The notes below the pieces were generated by a model. That model was not told the DNA's origin. It was given only the letters and a program-made list of their open reading frames with translations, and ran no database searches. From Cyclaneusma minus (Eukaryota; Ascomycota; Leotiomycetes; Marthamycetales; Marthamycetaceae): a stretch of DNA of 64,000 nt. The position numbers and the translations under genes were made by a program. Shown here one piece after another: positions 10,380 to 22,500 of this stretch. The stretch covers positions 62,001 through 126,000 of the forward strand of contig JAKZHN010000030.1 of NCBI GenBank assembly GCA_037179335.1. Reading direction: 5' to 3'. Position 1 is the first letter of the stretch; the number at the start of each line of letters is the position of its first letter.

Positions 10380-13300
10380 GATGGCGGTTACGGGAGGTGG
10401 TCACGATAGAGCGGAAGAGGTGGAATACAGTCTGCCAGCGACTGTGCGGTGGGTGGGCTTGATGGCGAAGACAGATATGTGCTGTCTTCGAGAGTTGTTG
10501 ATGGAAGGGGGAAGAGGGAGATGTCGGTGTTGAAGAAGGGCAGAGGATATGCGGAGAGAGCTCGAGCTTGCTGCTTGTGACATAACGCACTACCTCCCAT
10601 GGTGGCATCCTGGTTCCGGCCGATCGCTAGCGTCAGCGTCAATTGTCAGATCGTCAAATGCGCCATTGCGAGCGTCTTTCTGTCAAAGCTGTTGGTTTTT
10701 GACCGTCTAGAGTAGTGTTATGGAGTCTGGGAACCGCTGAAGTGGGTGAAAAAAAATCTGTTATTATTCATTAATTTCAGCTCTTCGAAGATTGGTATTA
10801 ATTACTGGCGGTATTCGTCGGGTTTGCGACAGTCTGTCAAAAGCACCGCCGACAGTGACACGATTGAGTCAAGATGGCTGGGGCGCTCTACCCACATTCG
10901 GCTAGCCGTCTTTCTTATCTCCAGGGTCTCGTGATCACTCATGGAACTCCACGGTCCACACGATGAAGCTTTATCAGCTGGTGTCAAGTGCTCTTGTGCC
11001 CTGTGCCATCTGACTCTTGGAGCTTGTCAAGCTCCCTGTTCGCGCTTGGAGCAAGCTGCAAGCTCGACGCTTCGAATCGTGCCCAAACTCAATCATGACA
11101 AAAGAAAAGCAAGGCTGGCAGCTGAGAGCTCCCTACTGGTGAGTCGTTGGGCCCTCCATCGCATTGTCGCGACTCTGCAACAAGGCACTGCTGCGATAAG
11201 GGCATGTAGATCCGCCATCAGTCAGGTGCTGCCAGTGGTTTCGAGATGCCAGCATGTGATACTTTATTCGAGTCTCTGCCAAGTACTGATGATCAACATC
11301 AGGGTCCAAGACGACATCATCTCCTTGACGATCAGGAATTCCAAATAACTGGGAATACTCCAAATAATTAGAGATAATCCAGGTAATTCAGAATATCCTA
11401 AGTAATTGGCAATACTCAGAGTAATTCGGAATATTTCAATTCCAAGTTGATGAGAATATTCAGAATGATTCGAAATATCCCAAGTTAATGGAATATTCCA
11501 AGTAATGCCGCAACTGCAAGTCTGCTGTGACTGTATGAAAAGTAGGATATTGATCATGGCATAACTTGGCTTTGCACATTCACAACCCCCAGTTTATATG
11601 TGTCTAGTACTCCGGAGATGTCCAAAGATTCGCCACAGGACAGAGGGATCTGCAGTGATAGGCCTCTCCCGCTTCACGTAGCACATGCTGGAAGCCTTGA
11701 CTCGGAAACGGATTTCCTGAGATTTCTGTGGTGCTAGAGATCATGCTGTGCGTCCTTGGACACAGAGGCTGATGAAACGGCTGGCCGTCCAAGCCCGTCT
11801 CCAGGTGTCTCCATGTTCTCGGGAGTTTTCATATCACTTCAATGATATTATATTCTAACCGGACTGATTATTCTCTGTGGTCGGTGATCCGAGTCCCGAG
11901 TCTGCACTGTACATATTGAGCATCAGGCCGCTGTGGCGAACGGCAAAAGCGGGCGGATATCAGACAAGGTTGAAGACAGATCGCCGCCCGCTGTCTGGAT
12001 CTAGATGTTGGCCGAGTCCCAGTCGCAGCGGAAGTCGTCGTACACGCCGCTGGCTGTCGCTGGATGCCGACGGGCAACATGGTAATAGCTAATAGCAACA
12101 TGTAACATGCACAGGTGTTGGTGGAGCAGCTAAGAGCTTGGAAAGAAAGAGCAGTTGAAAGTGTACCTAACATGAACTGAGGCCGAGCGAAGTTGAGGCC
12201 GGAGGGTCAAGACGATGCGCGGGGCTAGAACCGCCTCGGGATTCTGGAACATAGCGCGCACTCGCCACCAGAGACCAGACCCTTTTGAGTTTTTCGCCAC
12301 AGGCCCACAAGGCAAAGAGGTGGGGCGGCGGATCTCGCGAGAGGGCCAAGGCCGGAAGCGAAATGGGCATTCTTGAAAATCTTATCCCCAGAGCCCAAAA
12401 TGCCATCAATGCGAAAATGCGATTGTCTGGCGCAGTGCACTGCCACGGCCTGGCAAACCAACATACTCGCGGGTGGCGGCGAACTCTGGTCTTGCCAATC
12501 GTCTCTCCAGATGCCACGCGGCGCCCTGATCGACAGAGGGCAGGTCACCGCAGACTCGCCCTTGACAGCCGCCAGTGCCAGAATTCAGCATCCAGTCCCA
12601 GATGGACTCCAGCTTCCGCGTCTCGTAAGCAGTTAGGTGGTTACTGCAGCGGACGGAACCATCTCCCCCTCCCTGCTCCACCGTTTGTCCCGCCCGCGCG
12701 CGCCCGAGCTCGACTCAACTGGACTGTGTGCACCGAAAGGAGCATGGCCCAGAGCTGAGTATCCGGATCTCCTGTCTCTCCCAAGCTCGAATTCTTTTTT
12801 CACGAGGGCCGCTGTCGCCGATCTCTCTGCTGCCACCTCGGCACCTTCCCGCTACTAGCTGTCAGGGCCGGGTCGGTGGAGCTAGCCACCTTATATCGGC
12901 AGATGTAAGATACCTCTTCCATGTCTGCTCCATCACGTCCTTTTTTTTTGCCTGCTCTGCCCTATGCCCTTGGATCCCTGCTGCAGCTAGAACGCCGTCT
13001 TTTCGTCACCCGCTCTCGCTGTCTCCGTGGAGGCTGATCTTGGCCGCTTCTGCTTCTCGTCTACAAAAAAAGACTGCTCCCCCAGCTGCGAGTCCGTCTT
13101 CCATTCCTTAGGGAAGCCCAACGTCCGGCCCTCGCCTCCCTCATCCAGACGACATCGAGCTGCTCTTTGCCAATATCAGAGCCCGCCCTACGAACCAACC
13201 ACCGTCCCCAATTAGTGTGCCAGTCCCCGGCCACCATCTGCCACAGCCAATCACCCCCATCGCTGGCTTGTCGACGGAGGCAACTGAAGCGTTGACAGCA

Positions 13301-13948
13301 CCAGACCCCCGACCCGCCCACGAGGCCCTTCACCTAACGCTGCTTACCGAGCCGTCTACCTTGTTATACCACAGTAGCTCTTGCGAGTCCCAGCGTACCC
13401 TGAAAATAGCCGAGACTGCAAAAAGTCCGGAATATCGATTTCACTCCCGCCAGCCTATTGGGCACGCGTTTCATCACTCCCTGCATCACACTTCAATACC
13501 CCCCAGAATTATCCAGACGTCAGGGCCACTTTTTTATGCTCCGCCCTGCTCGACCTTCCTACAACTTCTACTTTTAAACATCCCCATCACAAGGTGCGAA
13601 TCTTTCTACATCCCACTCCACCATCTGTACTTCGCCACAACTCTTCAACAACACCTATTTTGGGATATGAGCAGGCCGTTGCAGCTTGCCACAACCTTTT
13701 AAAGACAAAAGCAGAGCTCGAGACCTAGAGTTTTGGTCACCTGTCTTTGAAAAGGTATCTACACCTCCCCTCTCTCCATCAGGATGTATTAGCCTCTTTT
13801 CTCTCGAACCGCATCTTTCTTTTGACTGTCTATCATTGAAGCTGGCGCAGGATGATTGTTCCTACTTTGTCTATTACTTACTAATATGGCTTTCATTTGG
13901 GTGCAGTATTGGACTCCTCTTCTCCCAAGAATACCCGAAGGTTATCAA
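10380..13948. other. Long intergenic region / YTH-gene leader
   Basis: About 3.5 kb without a supported gene. It holds the divergent promoters of the protease (left) and the YTH protein (right), plus a 19-bp repeat array at 11332-11510. From about 12850 to 13940 the plus strand is strongly pyrimidine-rich with many short upstream open frames, as expected for a long 5' UTR. A 5' UTR intron ending at the TGGGTGCAG before 13906 is possible. Open frames such as 12285-12758 and 13217-13702 show no domain. Confidence 0.5.
11332..11510. repeat. Degenerate 19-bp tandem repeat array (locus 2)
   Basis: About nine units of the TCCAAGTAATTNGGAATA type with 18-20 bp spacing. Weak inverted flanks (GCCAAGT...TGATCA near 11278 and its complement near 11555-11570) suggest the array may again be the interior of a decayed TIR element. 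I could not define its ends. Confidence 0.65.
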
Positions 13949-15947
13949 ATGGGGGATGCCGTCATTGGAAACCAGCCTACAGGCGACTTTCCTGACCCTC
14001 TACAAGGCACTGGAGGCTCTGGATCAAAGTATACCACTCCACCAGTCCCTGATCACCATGGACCGTCAGGGTCCTCTTCAGGTCTTCAACATGCCAGTCA
14101 AATGGACTCACACGCATCGCACCCCTACTATAACGCTCAGCCGCCAAGACCAGACGCCCATCAAGACCATGCACCTCCAGGTTACAATCGATCCGGCGCT
14201 TTCAATATGGGTGCTATGACGAATGCTCTATCCAACCTTGCCTATTCCCAGAATTTCCAGCAACAGCCGTCTCACTCGCAGAGATTCCCATCTGGTGCTT
14301 CGACTGCAGCGCTGGTATATCAACTCCAGCAGGTTTCGCAATTTGCAGGGCAAGCAGCGCTGTCTCAGTCTTCGGGTCAAGCAGGCTTTAATGCCCCCTA
14401 TCAACCCCAGCAGCAGTACTACGGCGCAAGCCCACACATGCCTCAGTCCATACAAACGGGATCCCATCCAGGGCAGGTTTTCCCCGCACAGCCATTTTCC
14501 CCGACCGGGCTTCCCACTCATCAACACCAGCAGCATGCACAACAAGCGTCGCAGCCGTATTTCTACCCTACTGGACAGTATAGTCAACAAGGACCCATGT
14601 ACCCCGGCGCACTTTACGCTGCTCAACCACCAAGACATGGTAATTCGTCAGCTGGAAATGGAGGGGGTAGGGTTGGGAGGCAACGAAGTAGCGAACATCT
14701 CGCGCCGATTCAGGGAAGTGGGCGACAGAGCAGTACGGGTACGGTTCAACTCAATCTCCACAGCCCTGGACTGAAGCTTACAATTGGCCCCTAGGCTCAG
14801 GCTCAAGCCACCCTTCTACACCACGAGGCCCCCCTAGAAAACCAAAACAGTCGGGGCATGCTCTTTGGGTTGGAAATCTGCCACCAGGTACTAATGTCGT
14901 CGATTTAAAGGACCATTTCTCTCGGGAAGCTACAGAAGATATCGAAAGCGTATTTTTAATATCGAAAAGCAATTGCGCATTTGTCAACTATAAGACCGAA
15001 GCGACTTGCGCAGCAGCCATGGCACGATTCCACGACTCTAGGTTTCAGGGTGTTCGCCTGGTCTGCCGGCTGCGTCGAAGCACCGCAAATGCAAACACTG
15101 GCATACCAACTGGGCCAGCTGCGCTCTCTTCTCCGCCTACAGGGTCCAAGGCTGCTGCAGCCGAAGAAGAGACGAAAAATGAAGCAAAGGATGAGGGACC
15201 GGCAGCAGACGCCACTCCTGCGAAGGACAAGTTCTTTATTGTCAAGAGTCTGACTATAGAAGACCTTGAGCTGAGTGTGCAGAATGGTATATGGGCAACG
15301 CAGTCGCACAATGAGGATGCTCTGAACAAGGCTTTCAAGGTACGTGTGTCATGGGGGATTATGGTTCGATTGAAGACTAACACCTACAATGATAGACCGC
15401 AGAGAACGTCTACCTGTTCTTCTCGGCCAACAAGTCGGGAGAATACTTCGGCTACGCAAGAATGACTTCACCTATCAACGACGATCCAGCAGCGGCCATC
15501 GAGTTTGCACCGAAAGCCCAGGCAGTCGAGGATCCAGACCTACCAAGAGCCATTCCTACCGCTGCTACCGAGTTTGCTCCAAAAGGCCGCATCATCGACG
15601 ACTCTGCACGTGGGACCATATTCTGGGAGGCCGAGCCGCTGGAGTCGGAAGATGCAGAAGACAATTCGGAGGGTGATGAGCCGGAGGGCGAATCCAAAGC
15701 ATGGGGCAAGCCATTCAAGCTGGAATGGATATCCCTAAACCGGCTTCCATTCTACCGCACTCGTGGCCTCCGCAACCCGTGGAACTCGAACCGCGAAGTC
15801 AAAATTGCGCGCGACGGGACTGAGCTGGAGACTTCAGTTGGCAGGAGACTGATTACCATGTTCCACAGAGACCCTAGTCCTCAGGCACCGCAGATGCAGA
15901 TGATGGGGGGCGCGATGACCCTGGGACAGATGGCTCCATTTTCTTGA
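13949..15947 (+). CDS. RRM + YTH domain RNA-binding protein (putative m6A reader)
   Basis: Predicted reader of N6-methyladenosine in RNA. Exons 13949-14738, 14795-15339 and 15396-15947 give 628 aa. The first intron (56 bp, GTACGG...CCCTAG) is needed to join two frames and restores perfect phase. Residues 1-~280 are low-complexity Gln/Pro/Ser/Tyr-rich. An RRM follows (~285-355) with RNP2 LWVGNLPP and RNP1-like SNCAFVNYKT. The YTH domain starts near residue 409 (DKFFIVKSLTIEDLELSV, NGIWATQSHNEDALNKAF, VYLFFSANKSGEYFGYARM), with the cage tryptophan in NGIWATQ. The domain then carries a ~85-residue acidic insert before FKLEWISLNRLPFYRTRGLR. The Met at 13949 (MGDAVIG) is the first in a credible context; the frame is open to 13856, possibly through a leader intron. 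Confidence 0.85.
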
Positions 15948-16724
15948 AGATCCAGGCAGCTACTAGCTGGTGAAGCAGAACAGTCCAGGTGATTGAGAGG
16001 ACGAGCTTTGGGGCGGACCAAGCAACTGCAGGCCGGTTTTTTAACATTCAAAAGTCGTCACTTCTGAGTTTCTGGGAATAATAAAAACTTTTGCAAAAGA
16101 GACACAGTAGCCGTCCAGGCTCATGCACGAAAGACTTTCGAATACCGTACTGACAACTGAAAAAATAGAGCAATTTGCCGTCGACTCACTACCTTACTGT
16201 TTCTGGAAATGGAGCTCCTGAGGGCTCGTCAATCGAGACTTCGCGATGCACGACTGATTTCATTTTCCGTATTTCGTTCCCGCACTCGAATTTCTTCTCG
16301 TCCTTTGTATTTTTTTCACCATTCAAATTCTTCTCGTCATCTGAATTTCTTATCGATTTCTGTCGTCGTACTCTGTGGCGGTGCATGGCGATCCAAGTGG
16401 TCAGAGCTCCACGCCACAAAGAAGGGCCAAGAGAACACCGCTCTCCTATTACATCACGAATCGAAGTCTCTACCAAGTTGCCGGAGAAAAGAGTCCGGGA
16501 GAACTGGGGAATAGCATGTTGGCGTTGCATGTACACTATGGTAGTATGCAGAGTTTTGGCTGAGGCTGAGGCTTACGTTTCCGCCGTTTTGACGCGTGGT
16601 GGAAGCTTCTCCCATCTTCGAGATGGCATCACCCGATTTCTCAACTTGCTCATCACAGTCCCTCGTGAGCTGGGAAAACAGGGCAATTGGTCGCCTCCAG
16701 GCTGTAAGTTTGCCTTTGTTAACT
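15948..16724. other. Intergenic, YTH gene to HSP30 promoter
   Basis: No gene is supported. A 325-codon plus-strand frame (16175-17152) overlaps the HSP30 coding region out of frame and is rich in Ser/Phe/Arg without a domain, so I treat it as a shadow. The right end merges into the heat-shock promoter. Confidence 0.5.
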
Positions 16725-16747
16725 TTCTGGGCATTTCCAGAATCTCC
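16725..16747 (+). promoter_or_regulatory. Heat-shock element (five-unit, imperfect)
   Basis: Inverted 5-bp modules spaced as expected for Hsf1: TTC-tg-GGC-at-TTC-ca-GAA-tc-TCC. Three units are perfect or nearly so and two are degenerate. It lies ~140 bp upstream of the first HSP30 ATG, which supports direct Hsf1 control. Confidence 0.6.
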
Positions 16748-16778
16748 TCTTGTTTACGTTTTCGCAACCGAAAGCAGG

Positions 16779-16786
16779 TTCCAGAA
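16779..16786 (+). promoter_or_regulatory. Second heat-shock element core
   Basis: TTCCAGAA, the same core as in the upstream element, placed about 25 bp before the TATA box of the HSP30 gene. Confidence 0.5.
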
Positions 16787-16810
16787 TATGCTCGTGGCCA
16801 AGGTAAGGAG

Positions 16811-16817
16811 TATATAA
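16811..16817 (+). promoter_or_regulatory. TATA box of HSP30 gene
   Basis: TATATAA preceded by GGAG, 73 bp before the upstream ATG (16884) and 160 bp before the conserved ATG (16971). This spacing allows a transcript start on either side of the first ATG. Confidence 0.55.
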
Positions 16818-16883
16818 CTGTCCGGCCGCGAACCCTCCAAGGGATTCTCGTCAGAACAAGTCCAAGTCTCAATCCAAGCTCAT

Positions 16884-17597
16884 ATGCAAGCAACTCGATC
16901 AACAATCACTCGAAGACTTCCTACGCTATCTCGAAGAGTCCTCTCAGCACCACACTACCACACACGCAACATGTCTCTCTTCCCTCGCGCTTTCTCCGGC
17001 TACGACACCTCGGCCTCCTTCCACCCCCTCTTCCGCCTTCTCGACGACTTCGACAACTACTCGAAGAGCAGCGGAGGCAACAGCCAAGTCCAACAACAAC
17101 GCACCTCCGTCCCTACATTCGCTCCCAAGTTCGATGTCAAGGAGACTCCTGAAGCCTACGAACTCCACGGCGAGCTCCCGGGTATTGACCAAACACACGT
17201 AGAAATCGAGTTCACGGATCCTGCGACTATCGCCATCCGCGGTCGCGTCGAACGCAGCTACACTGCCGGCACCCCACCCAGCGGCGCCATCGAAGACCAG
17301 AAGAACGGTGGCTCCATCACAGACGGCAACGCCCACAAAGCCACTGTTGAGGACGAGGGAGCTGCTGAAAAGACGAAATCGACCGAAGTCACCCCGTCTC
17401 AGAACAAGCAGCCCGAAGAGAAGGAGAAATATTGGGTCACGGAGCGCAGCGTTGGCGAATTCGCTCGTGCCTTCAGCTTCCCGACTAGAGTGGACCAGGC
17501 TGCTGTCAAAGCCAGCATGAAGAACGGCATTCTCACCATCATTGTGCCGAAGGCTAAGAAGCACGATAACATCAAGATCCCGGTTATCGTTGAGTAG
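16884..17597 (+). CDS. hsp30: 30-kDa class small heat-shock protein (HSP20/alpha-crystallin)
   Basis: ATP-independent holdase that keeps unfolding proteins soluble during heat stress. The single-exon frame is 237 aa from 16884. Residues from the in-frame Met at 16971 (208 aa) match Neurospora HSP30: MSLFPRAFSGYD, then FRLLDDFDNYS, the alpha-crystallin domain start FAPKFDVKETPEAYELHGEL, PGIDQTHVEIEF, IRGRVERSYTAGTPPSG, a variable acidic loop, then YWVTERSVGEFARAFSFP and NGILTIIVPKAKKH. Upstream of Met-30 the frame adds MQATRSTITRRLPTLSRR..., Arg/Ser/Thr-rich and free of acidic residues, like a mitochondrial presequence. The family start is 16971; the longer form may be a targeted isoform. Two heat-shock elements and a TATA box precede the gene. 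Confidence 0.92.
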   Translation: MQATRSTITRRLPTLSRRVLSAPHYHTRNMSLFPRAFSGYDTSASFHPLFRLLDDFDNYSKSSGGNSQVQQQRTSVPTFAPKFDVKETPEAYELHGELPGIDQTHVEIEFTDPATIAIRGRVERSYTAGTPPSGAIEDQKNGGSITDGNAHKATVEDEGAAEKTKSTEVTPSQNKQPEEKEKYWVTERSVGEFARAFSFPTRVDQAAVKASMKNGILTIIVPKAKKHDNIKIPVIVE

Positions 17598-18355
17598 ATC
17601 TTCTGCGCTTCTTCGCGACAACTGGACGACACTCCGAGCACTCGTTAGCTGCTGGCGCGACTCAGCACTATTACGACTTTACGAGCTCATATTACGATGG
17701 ATAGGTCTTTGCTAGCATTGTTAATGGTGTTTCAGGTCATTCCTTACTGATGATAGTGGGAGGCATGGGTATTTGGGAGGTGGGATCAAAGCAGTAGGAA
17801 CTACTCATAAGGGTTCTTTTACTCTTCTCTCTCTTGTTGTATGCAGATAGGTTTTTGTAATGCAAAATAATTCTGTACTCAAAATCACAGGGATCTTCTC
17901 CTATCGACCATGCGACGTGTGCCAATGTGAATATTTGAGCAAATAAGCAAGATAAAATGCCATTATTTGAAGGGGGGCGGCAGAAAGAAAAGGGGGGTAG
18001 GTCACCTGATGCTTTGACGATTCTGGGCCTTGAGCCTTGGCCTTTTCCAGCTTCTCTTCCACCGATGACTTCCCTGCTTTAATTTTTCGGTTCTCAAGAG
18101 AGGACGAGCCGTTGTCGAGATGGTCATATTGTTTCGGTCTTGTGGTCGTGCCAGTTTCGCAACATCACACTTGGCCATTCAAATTCACGCCTACTGCCAC
18201 TGATCCGTATCCTTGCGCAGCTTTCGAAAGTCTTAATTCATTGATTCAAATGCCCTCGGAATGCAGCTTCGAGCAAAGGCCGATCGAGAACCCCTAGAGA
18301 TCACGCCCCATCCATGCTATGATACAAATTTGTCATGCCATGCGGTCAACTCCGC
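17598..18355. other. Convergent 3' region of HSP30 and proteasome beta-6
   Basis: About 760 bp holding the 3' UTRs of two converging genes. No domain-bearing frame, RNA gene or mobile element is seen. Confidence 0.5.
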
Positions 18356-19214
18356 CTAGTCCTTCTTCAACGGCTTGTAGACCTCCTCAATGCCATTCTT
18401 CGTAATGATCATCATCTGCAAACCGTCACCAACCTCGATATGCCTCTCCACCGCACTGTCAAACGCATCCTTCACCAAATCCTCGACGTCTTTCCGCGGT
18501 AAAGCCACCTTTTCTCTCTCCTGCAGCGCATGACCCTCGCCGCTTCCGGGAATATACTGGTTCTTGTAGTTCACCTGATTGTCCAAAAACGGCATGATCA
18601 GACTTGCGGCTGCTCCGGCCGCTCTGCACATCTCGCGCTCGTAACTACCAACCGGATCATAGCTGAAGAGGCAGCCCTTTCCGTCCTCATCCAGCCCACC
18701 CAGGATCGCCGTGACGTAGTAAGGGAAGAAGCGCTTCTGGTAGAGAATGGTGCTGAGTCGTTGCGCACAGGCCTTGACGCCCATCGGCTTGCCGTGCTGG
18801 TAGCGGTACATCTTGATAATGGCGTCGAGGCGTTCCTTCAGCGCTTCGCCGTCGGCGGCAAATCCGACTACGCTGAGCACGATGGTGGCGTCGTCTTGAG
18901 AGGGTGTGGAGCCGCCGATCTTGAAGACTTTGGGGGCGTAGCGGGTGTTGATATTGTATCCGCTGGTGGAGCGGGTGTCGCCGGCGACGATGGCGAAGTC
19001 GTCGCCGGCAATGGCCAGGGTCGAACCGCCATTGTCGGTGTAGCTGCGCGAGTAGGTTAGCTGGCTGAGAAAACTTCCAGGGCAGCTGGGGAGAAGCGTA
19101 CGGGTAGAAGCCGTGCTGCTTGATCCCTGCGGCTGCAGAGGCGGTGGTGGGCGTCTGGTTGAAGCTGTAGTTGGGGCCGTTCATCAGCGGGTTTTGGCTG
19201 AACATGGCAGCCAT
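18356..19214 (-). CDS. PRE7: 20S proteasome subunit beta-6 (PSMB1/Pre7 family)
   Basis: Structural, non-catalytic beta subunit of the 20S proteasome core. Exons 19214-19102 and 19043-18356 (266 aa) are joined through a 58-bp intron with a GCTAACC branch point; the junction codon gives ...FYPYTDNGGST. The fold is recognised from GGSTLAIAGDDFAIVAGDTR, STSGYNINTRYAPKVFKI, the central HGKPMGVKACAQRLSTILYQ, FFPYYVTAILGGLDEDGKG and YDPVGSYEREMCRAAGAAAS, all typical of the C5/beta-6 class. The N-terminal ~35 residues (MAAMFSQNPLMNGPNYSF...) form a propeptide-like extension. The gene is divergent from STT4 with 338 bp between the start codons. Confidence 0.95.
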
Positions 19215-19552
19215 GGCGATGGTATTGCGTGGTTCCTGATTCTAGGTTCTGTGCTGTTTCGAGTGGGCTGGCGGGGAGAGAAGTGAACAGGACCGACGTG
19301 TGGACGGAGATATGGGTAAGGCTGGCTTGGAGAGGTAAGCTCTCGCGTCGAGCTCGCTGCCTTCATGTTGCGAGCTTCCCGCACGGGCCACGCAGCCAAT
19401 CCCCTAGCGGCCGTTAGCGCAGACGGGAGCTACGTGCACACAGGGGCAGCTTATGTCCGCCGCAACTTGCGACCGAGGACTTTGGACGAATATTAATGTT
19501 CCCCTGAAGACGCCAGACAAGAGAAGGGCACCACGAGCCTGTCTTCGCTGAG
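19215..19552. promoter_or_regulatory. Divergent promoter, proteasome beta-6 / STT4
   Basis: 338 bp separate the two start codons. GC-rich, with a CACGTG-like ACGTGCAC near 19430 and no TATA box close to either gene. No proteasome-associated GGTGGCAAA element was found by eye. Confidence 0.4.
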
Positions 19553-22500
19553 ATGGATACGTGAGCATTCAAACACCGACCATTAATTGCTAAACTGACT
19601 TCTTTCTAGGGCGTCGAGAAACCTGCGGCGCACCGCTCTGCAGAAGATCGCCTCTCTATCCGCAACATCATCGTCCTCCACCGCCGACTTGGATCGTCTG
19701 TACCAGGCTTGCCCCAATGCCGTGCCCCCAAGAGGCCAAACGAATGGCCAGTCCACGCCCGATGCCTCCTCAATGGAGCGTGCCCCTATGGCTCTGCGAG
19801 AATTCGAGGTCCTCCTGGCCCTGTGCAAAGCAGCCCCCTCTCTCCGCGATGGCTCGAGTGCCGTAAAGCTCGCAAAGCAGCTCGCCCCCTATCTCCTAGA
19901 GGCCCCTGCCCAGGTCTTCGTGCCTTCCCCTTTCTTCCGCCAGATTGAGCCGTCTCCTAATGAAGCTTTAAGCTACAATGTTACGTCGGCCCTTTTGTCT
20001 CTTGGCATCAATCACAACCAGCTTCAAAACATGGTATCGGAGAGCATGTGGGCCTACTTGAGCGCTTGTTCCCAAGCCGCCGAAAACATTGCATCGATGA
20101 GGGGCAGTGCGACCGAGCAAGAGAGCCCCTTTGATCTCGAAGATGCCATTGATATCGCGACCTTGACCATCTCGATCCTGGGATTCCTAGATGCTGCAGC
20201 AACGTATGCGAACTTCTGGCCAGCTCCAGAACGACTTGAACTTATCGAACAAGTGAAACATGTCTTGTCTGAAGAGTTTCTGGTGTCCGTGGAAACCGCC
20301 TTCTCAACTCTCCGCAATTCGCATTCTCACGACAAGCACGTCAAAGAATGGAAGAGATACGTCAAGCATTATGCTGCTATTGGCCGTCCGTTAGGTGCAA
20401 TGCTTCTTCAGAGGAGCTTCATGTGGCTTCTAGTCGCTGGCTCCTCGCTGCTGGTTGCAAATGTCGACGATCTAAGAGGCGTCGATGTCCTTGACCTTAT
20501 GATGGTTGGAGGTCGGAAGCCTGTCTCGCATAGCAGTGCAGAGGTCAGCTTCAAAATGGTTGAGACGATTGCTGAGATTGCATCGGACGAAATGAGCCTG
20601 TTGGAAGACGGCGCAGATTACTTGAGACTCGGTTCCGCCTGGCAACAACGGCTTGCCTTCGCGGTCAAAGCCTGTGCCTTGACCAGCTATCTCAACTGCT
20701 CCATTCTGAACGAGGATGCAGCAGACGCCGACGATCTTATGAAATGGTTAGAGGATACGCTGGCTGATCCTATTCAGATGGCCGACGAAACCCTGGCTAG
20801 TGTTGTTCTACGTTGCATGGCACTGATTTCGAAACTCTCCCCTGAATTTGCCCCTAGTGTAAGCCGGCTACTGCCGCGATACATCGTTCAGGGTGGTCCC
20901 CGTGGCAAAACCGTCGCCATTGCGTCTACGTGTCTTGCCTACGTCCTGCGGATATTGTCACAAGATGCTGTCATTGCCACGCTCTATTCTCTGGGAAACG
21001 TCCTGAGCTCTGGTGGCACAGAAAAAGCAATCACTGGTGCGGTCAACGGTGACCTGAACACTAATGGGAATTTGCAGGGAACCTTGTACAGCCATAGGCA
21101 TTCGACTGGAAGTGCGATATCACTAGCTATCAGTGGAGAAGAGGAGACTACCATTGTGTATGGTAACGTGGTAGAAGCCATTTGCGGCATCGCCAGTAGC
21201 TGTGACGATGATAAGATCACCGGATTGGCTCAATCAATACTGCTTCAGAAAATCACCTTGGTCAGCAAAGCGGTGGATGCCAGAATTATAACGGAATCTG
21301 CCGTTCTTGCTCTCAGCGGTGGTACTGTCGACTTCAGGTCCTTGCTGAAAATGTACGCAAGAATTAGCCATGATGGAGTGGCTGAAAACAACGACCTGAC
21401 ACTTGGCGCTGTAAGTCTCTTTCGAGTGGTTTTGAGTGTTGAGAACTATTGAGAGTCGAAGACTGATAGTCGACAGGTAACAAAAGCCCGCGATTACTTG
21501 GCTTCTAATATACGCCGGGATTCGCCGCTGTTCGATGTCTACCTTGAGCATCTTCTGGAATCAATCATAAGTCGCGGAGACATACAATCCAACCATTCCC
21601 GCAATGTTGACGTGGAACTCGCAGCCCAAGAAATTGCACAGTTCTTACAACCTCTTGCGATTCTCATGTCGACCAAGAACCTAGCCGAGGATCATAGCTT
21701 AAGTGAAGAGGTACTATCACTTCTGAGAGATACGTGGTTCAATCTTGTTGTTCATGGCTTCACGATATCCACTCCTCGAGGACAGCGATATCTCAATGAG
21801 CTCAGGTTGATGGCTATACATTCGCAACCACTAGTCGCCGAGTATCGCGGTGAGCAAGTGGAGAGCGATATCGAGCTGAACACCGTCCTACGCCGCGGCA
21901 TGAATTCCGACCACGAATCGTTGCAGAAAAAGCGTCTTTCGGCTTTGCTTCCAACCCAGTCATCTGAGATTCGAAGCCTGAGCTATCGGAAAGTCATCTT
22001 TTTACAAGCTGCTTACCTGGTGGAGATGCTGCGGGCCGAGTCGGGAGATTGCACGAAGGCCTTGACCTATTTTCTGGAACCCAGTATGCGGAGTGGCGAC
22101 ATGAGCAGTACAATGGAGGCCATTACTATGATCGTTATGGAAACTTATCTGAAGACAGCTCTATCAGGGCTGAACGATGGTTTCTCCGCCTCATTCGTGG
22201 CGAAGCAGCTAGTATCTATCTTCTGCGGATGCTGCCATCGGATCGAAAGGGTCCAGCAAGCGGCTGTCACATGCGCCAACATGATTCTGAGGAACGTTCC
22301 CTCAGCCTTGTGTCAGAAGTCGTCTCTTTTTGCTCTGCTCGAATTGCTCAGTTTGATGTGGACGAGCTGTTTGGAAGCAGAGACCGACGAGTATGACTGC
22401 AAATCTACTTTCACCTCTACTCGTGGAAATGTCACCATCGTACTTTCCGACGATTACAACCAGCGGAAAAAGACGCTGAATGCATTGTACAAAAATGCCA

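Noticed and set aside
12285..13702. Protein genes in the long leader of the YTH gene
   Set aside because: Frames are Ser/Pro/His-rich and pyrimidine-driven, overlap each other, and show no domain; a long 5' UTR with upstream frames fits better.
14739..14794. Frameshift in the YTH gene
   Set aside because: A 56-bp GT-AG intron restores the frame with correct phase and leads straight into the RRM.
16175..17152. 325-codon plus-strand frame overlapping HSP30
   Set aside because: Low-complexity Ser/Arg/Phe content, no domain, and out of frame with the clearly conserved HSP30.
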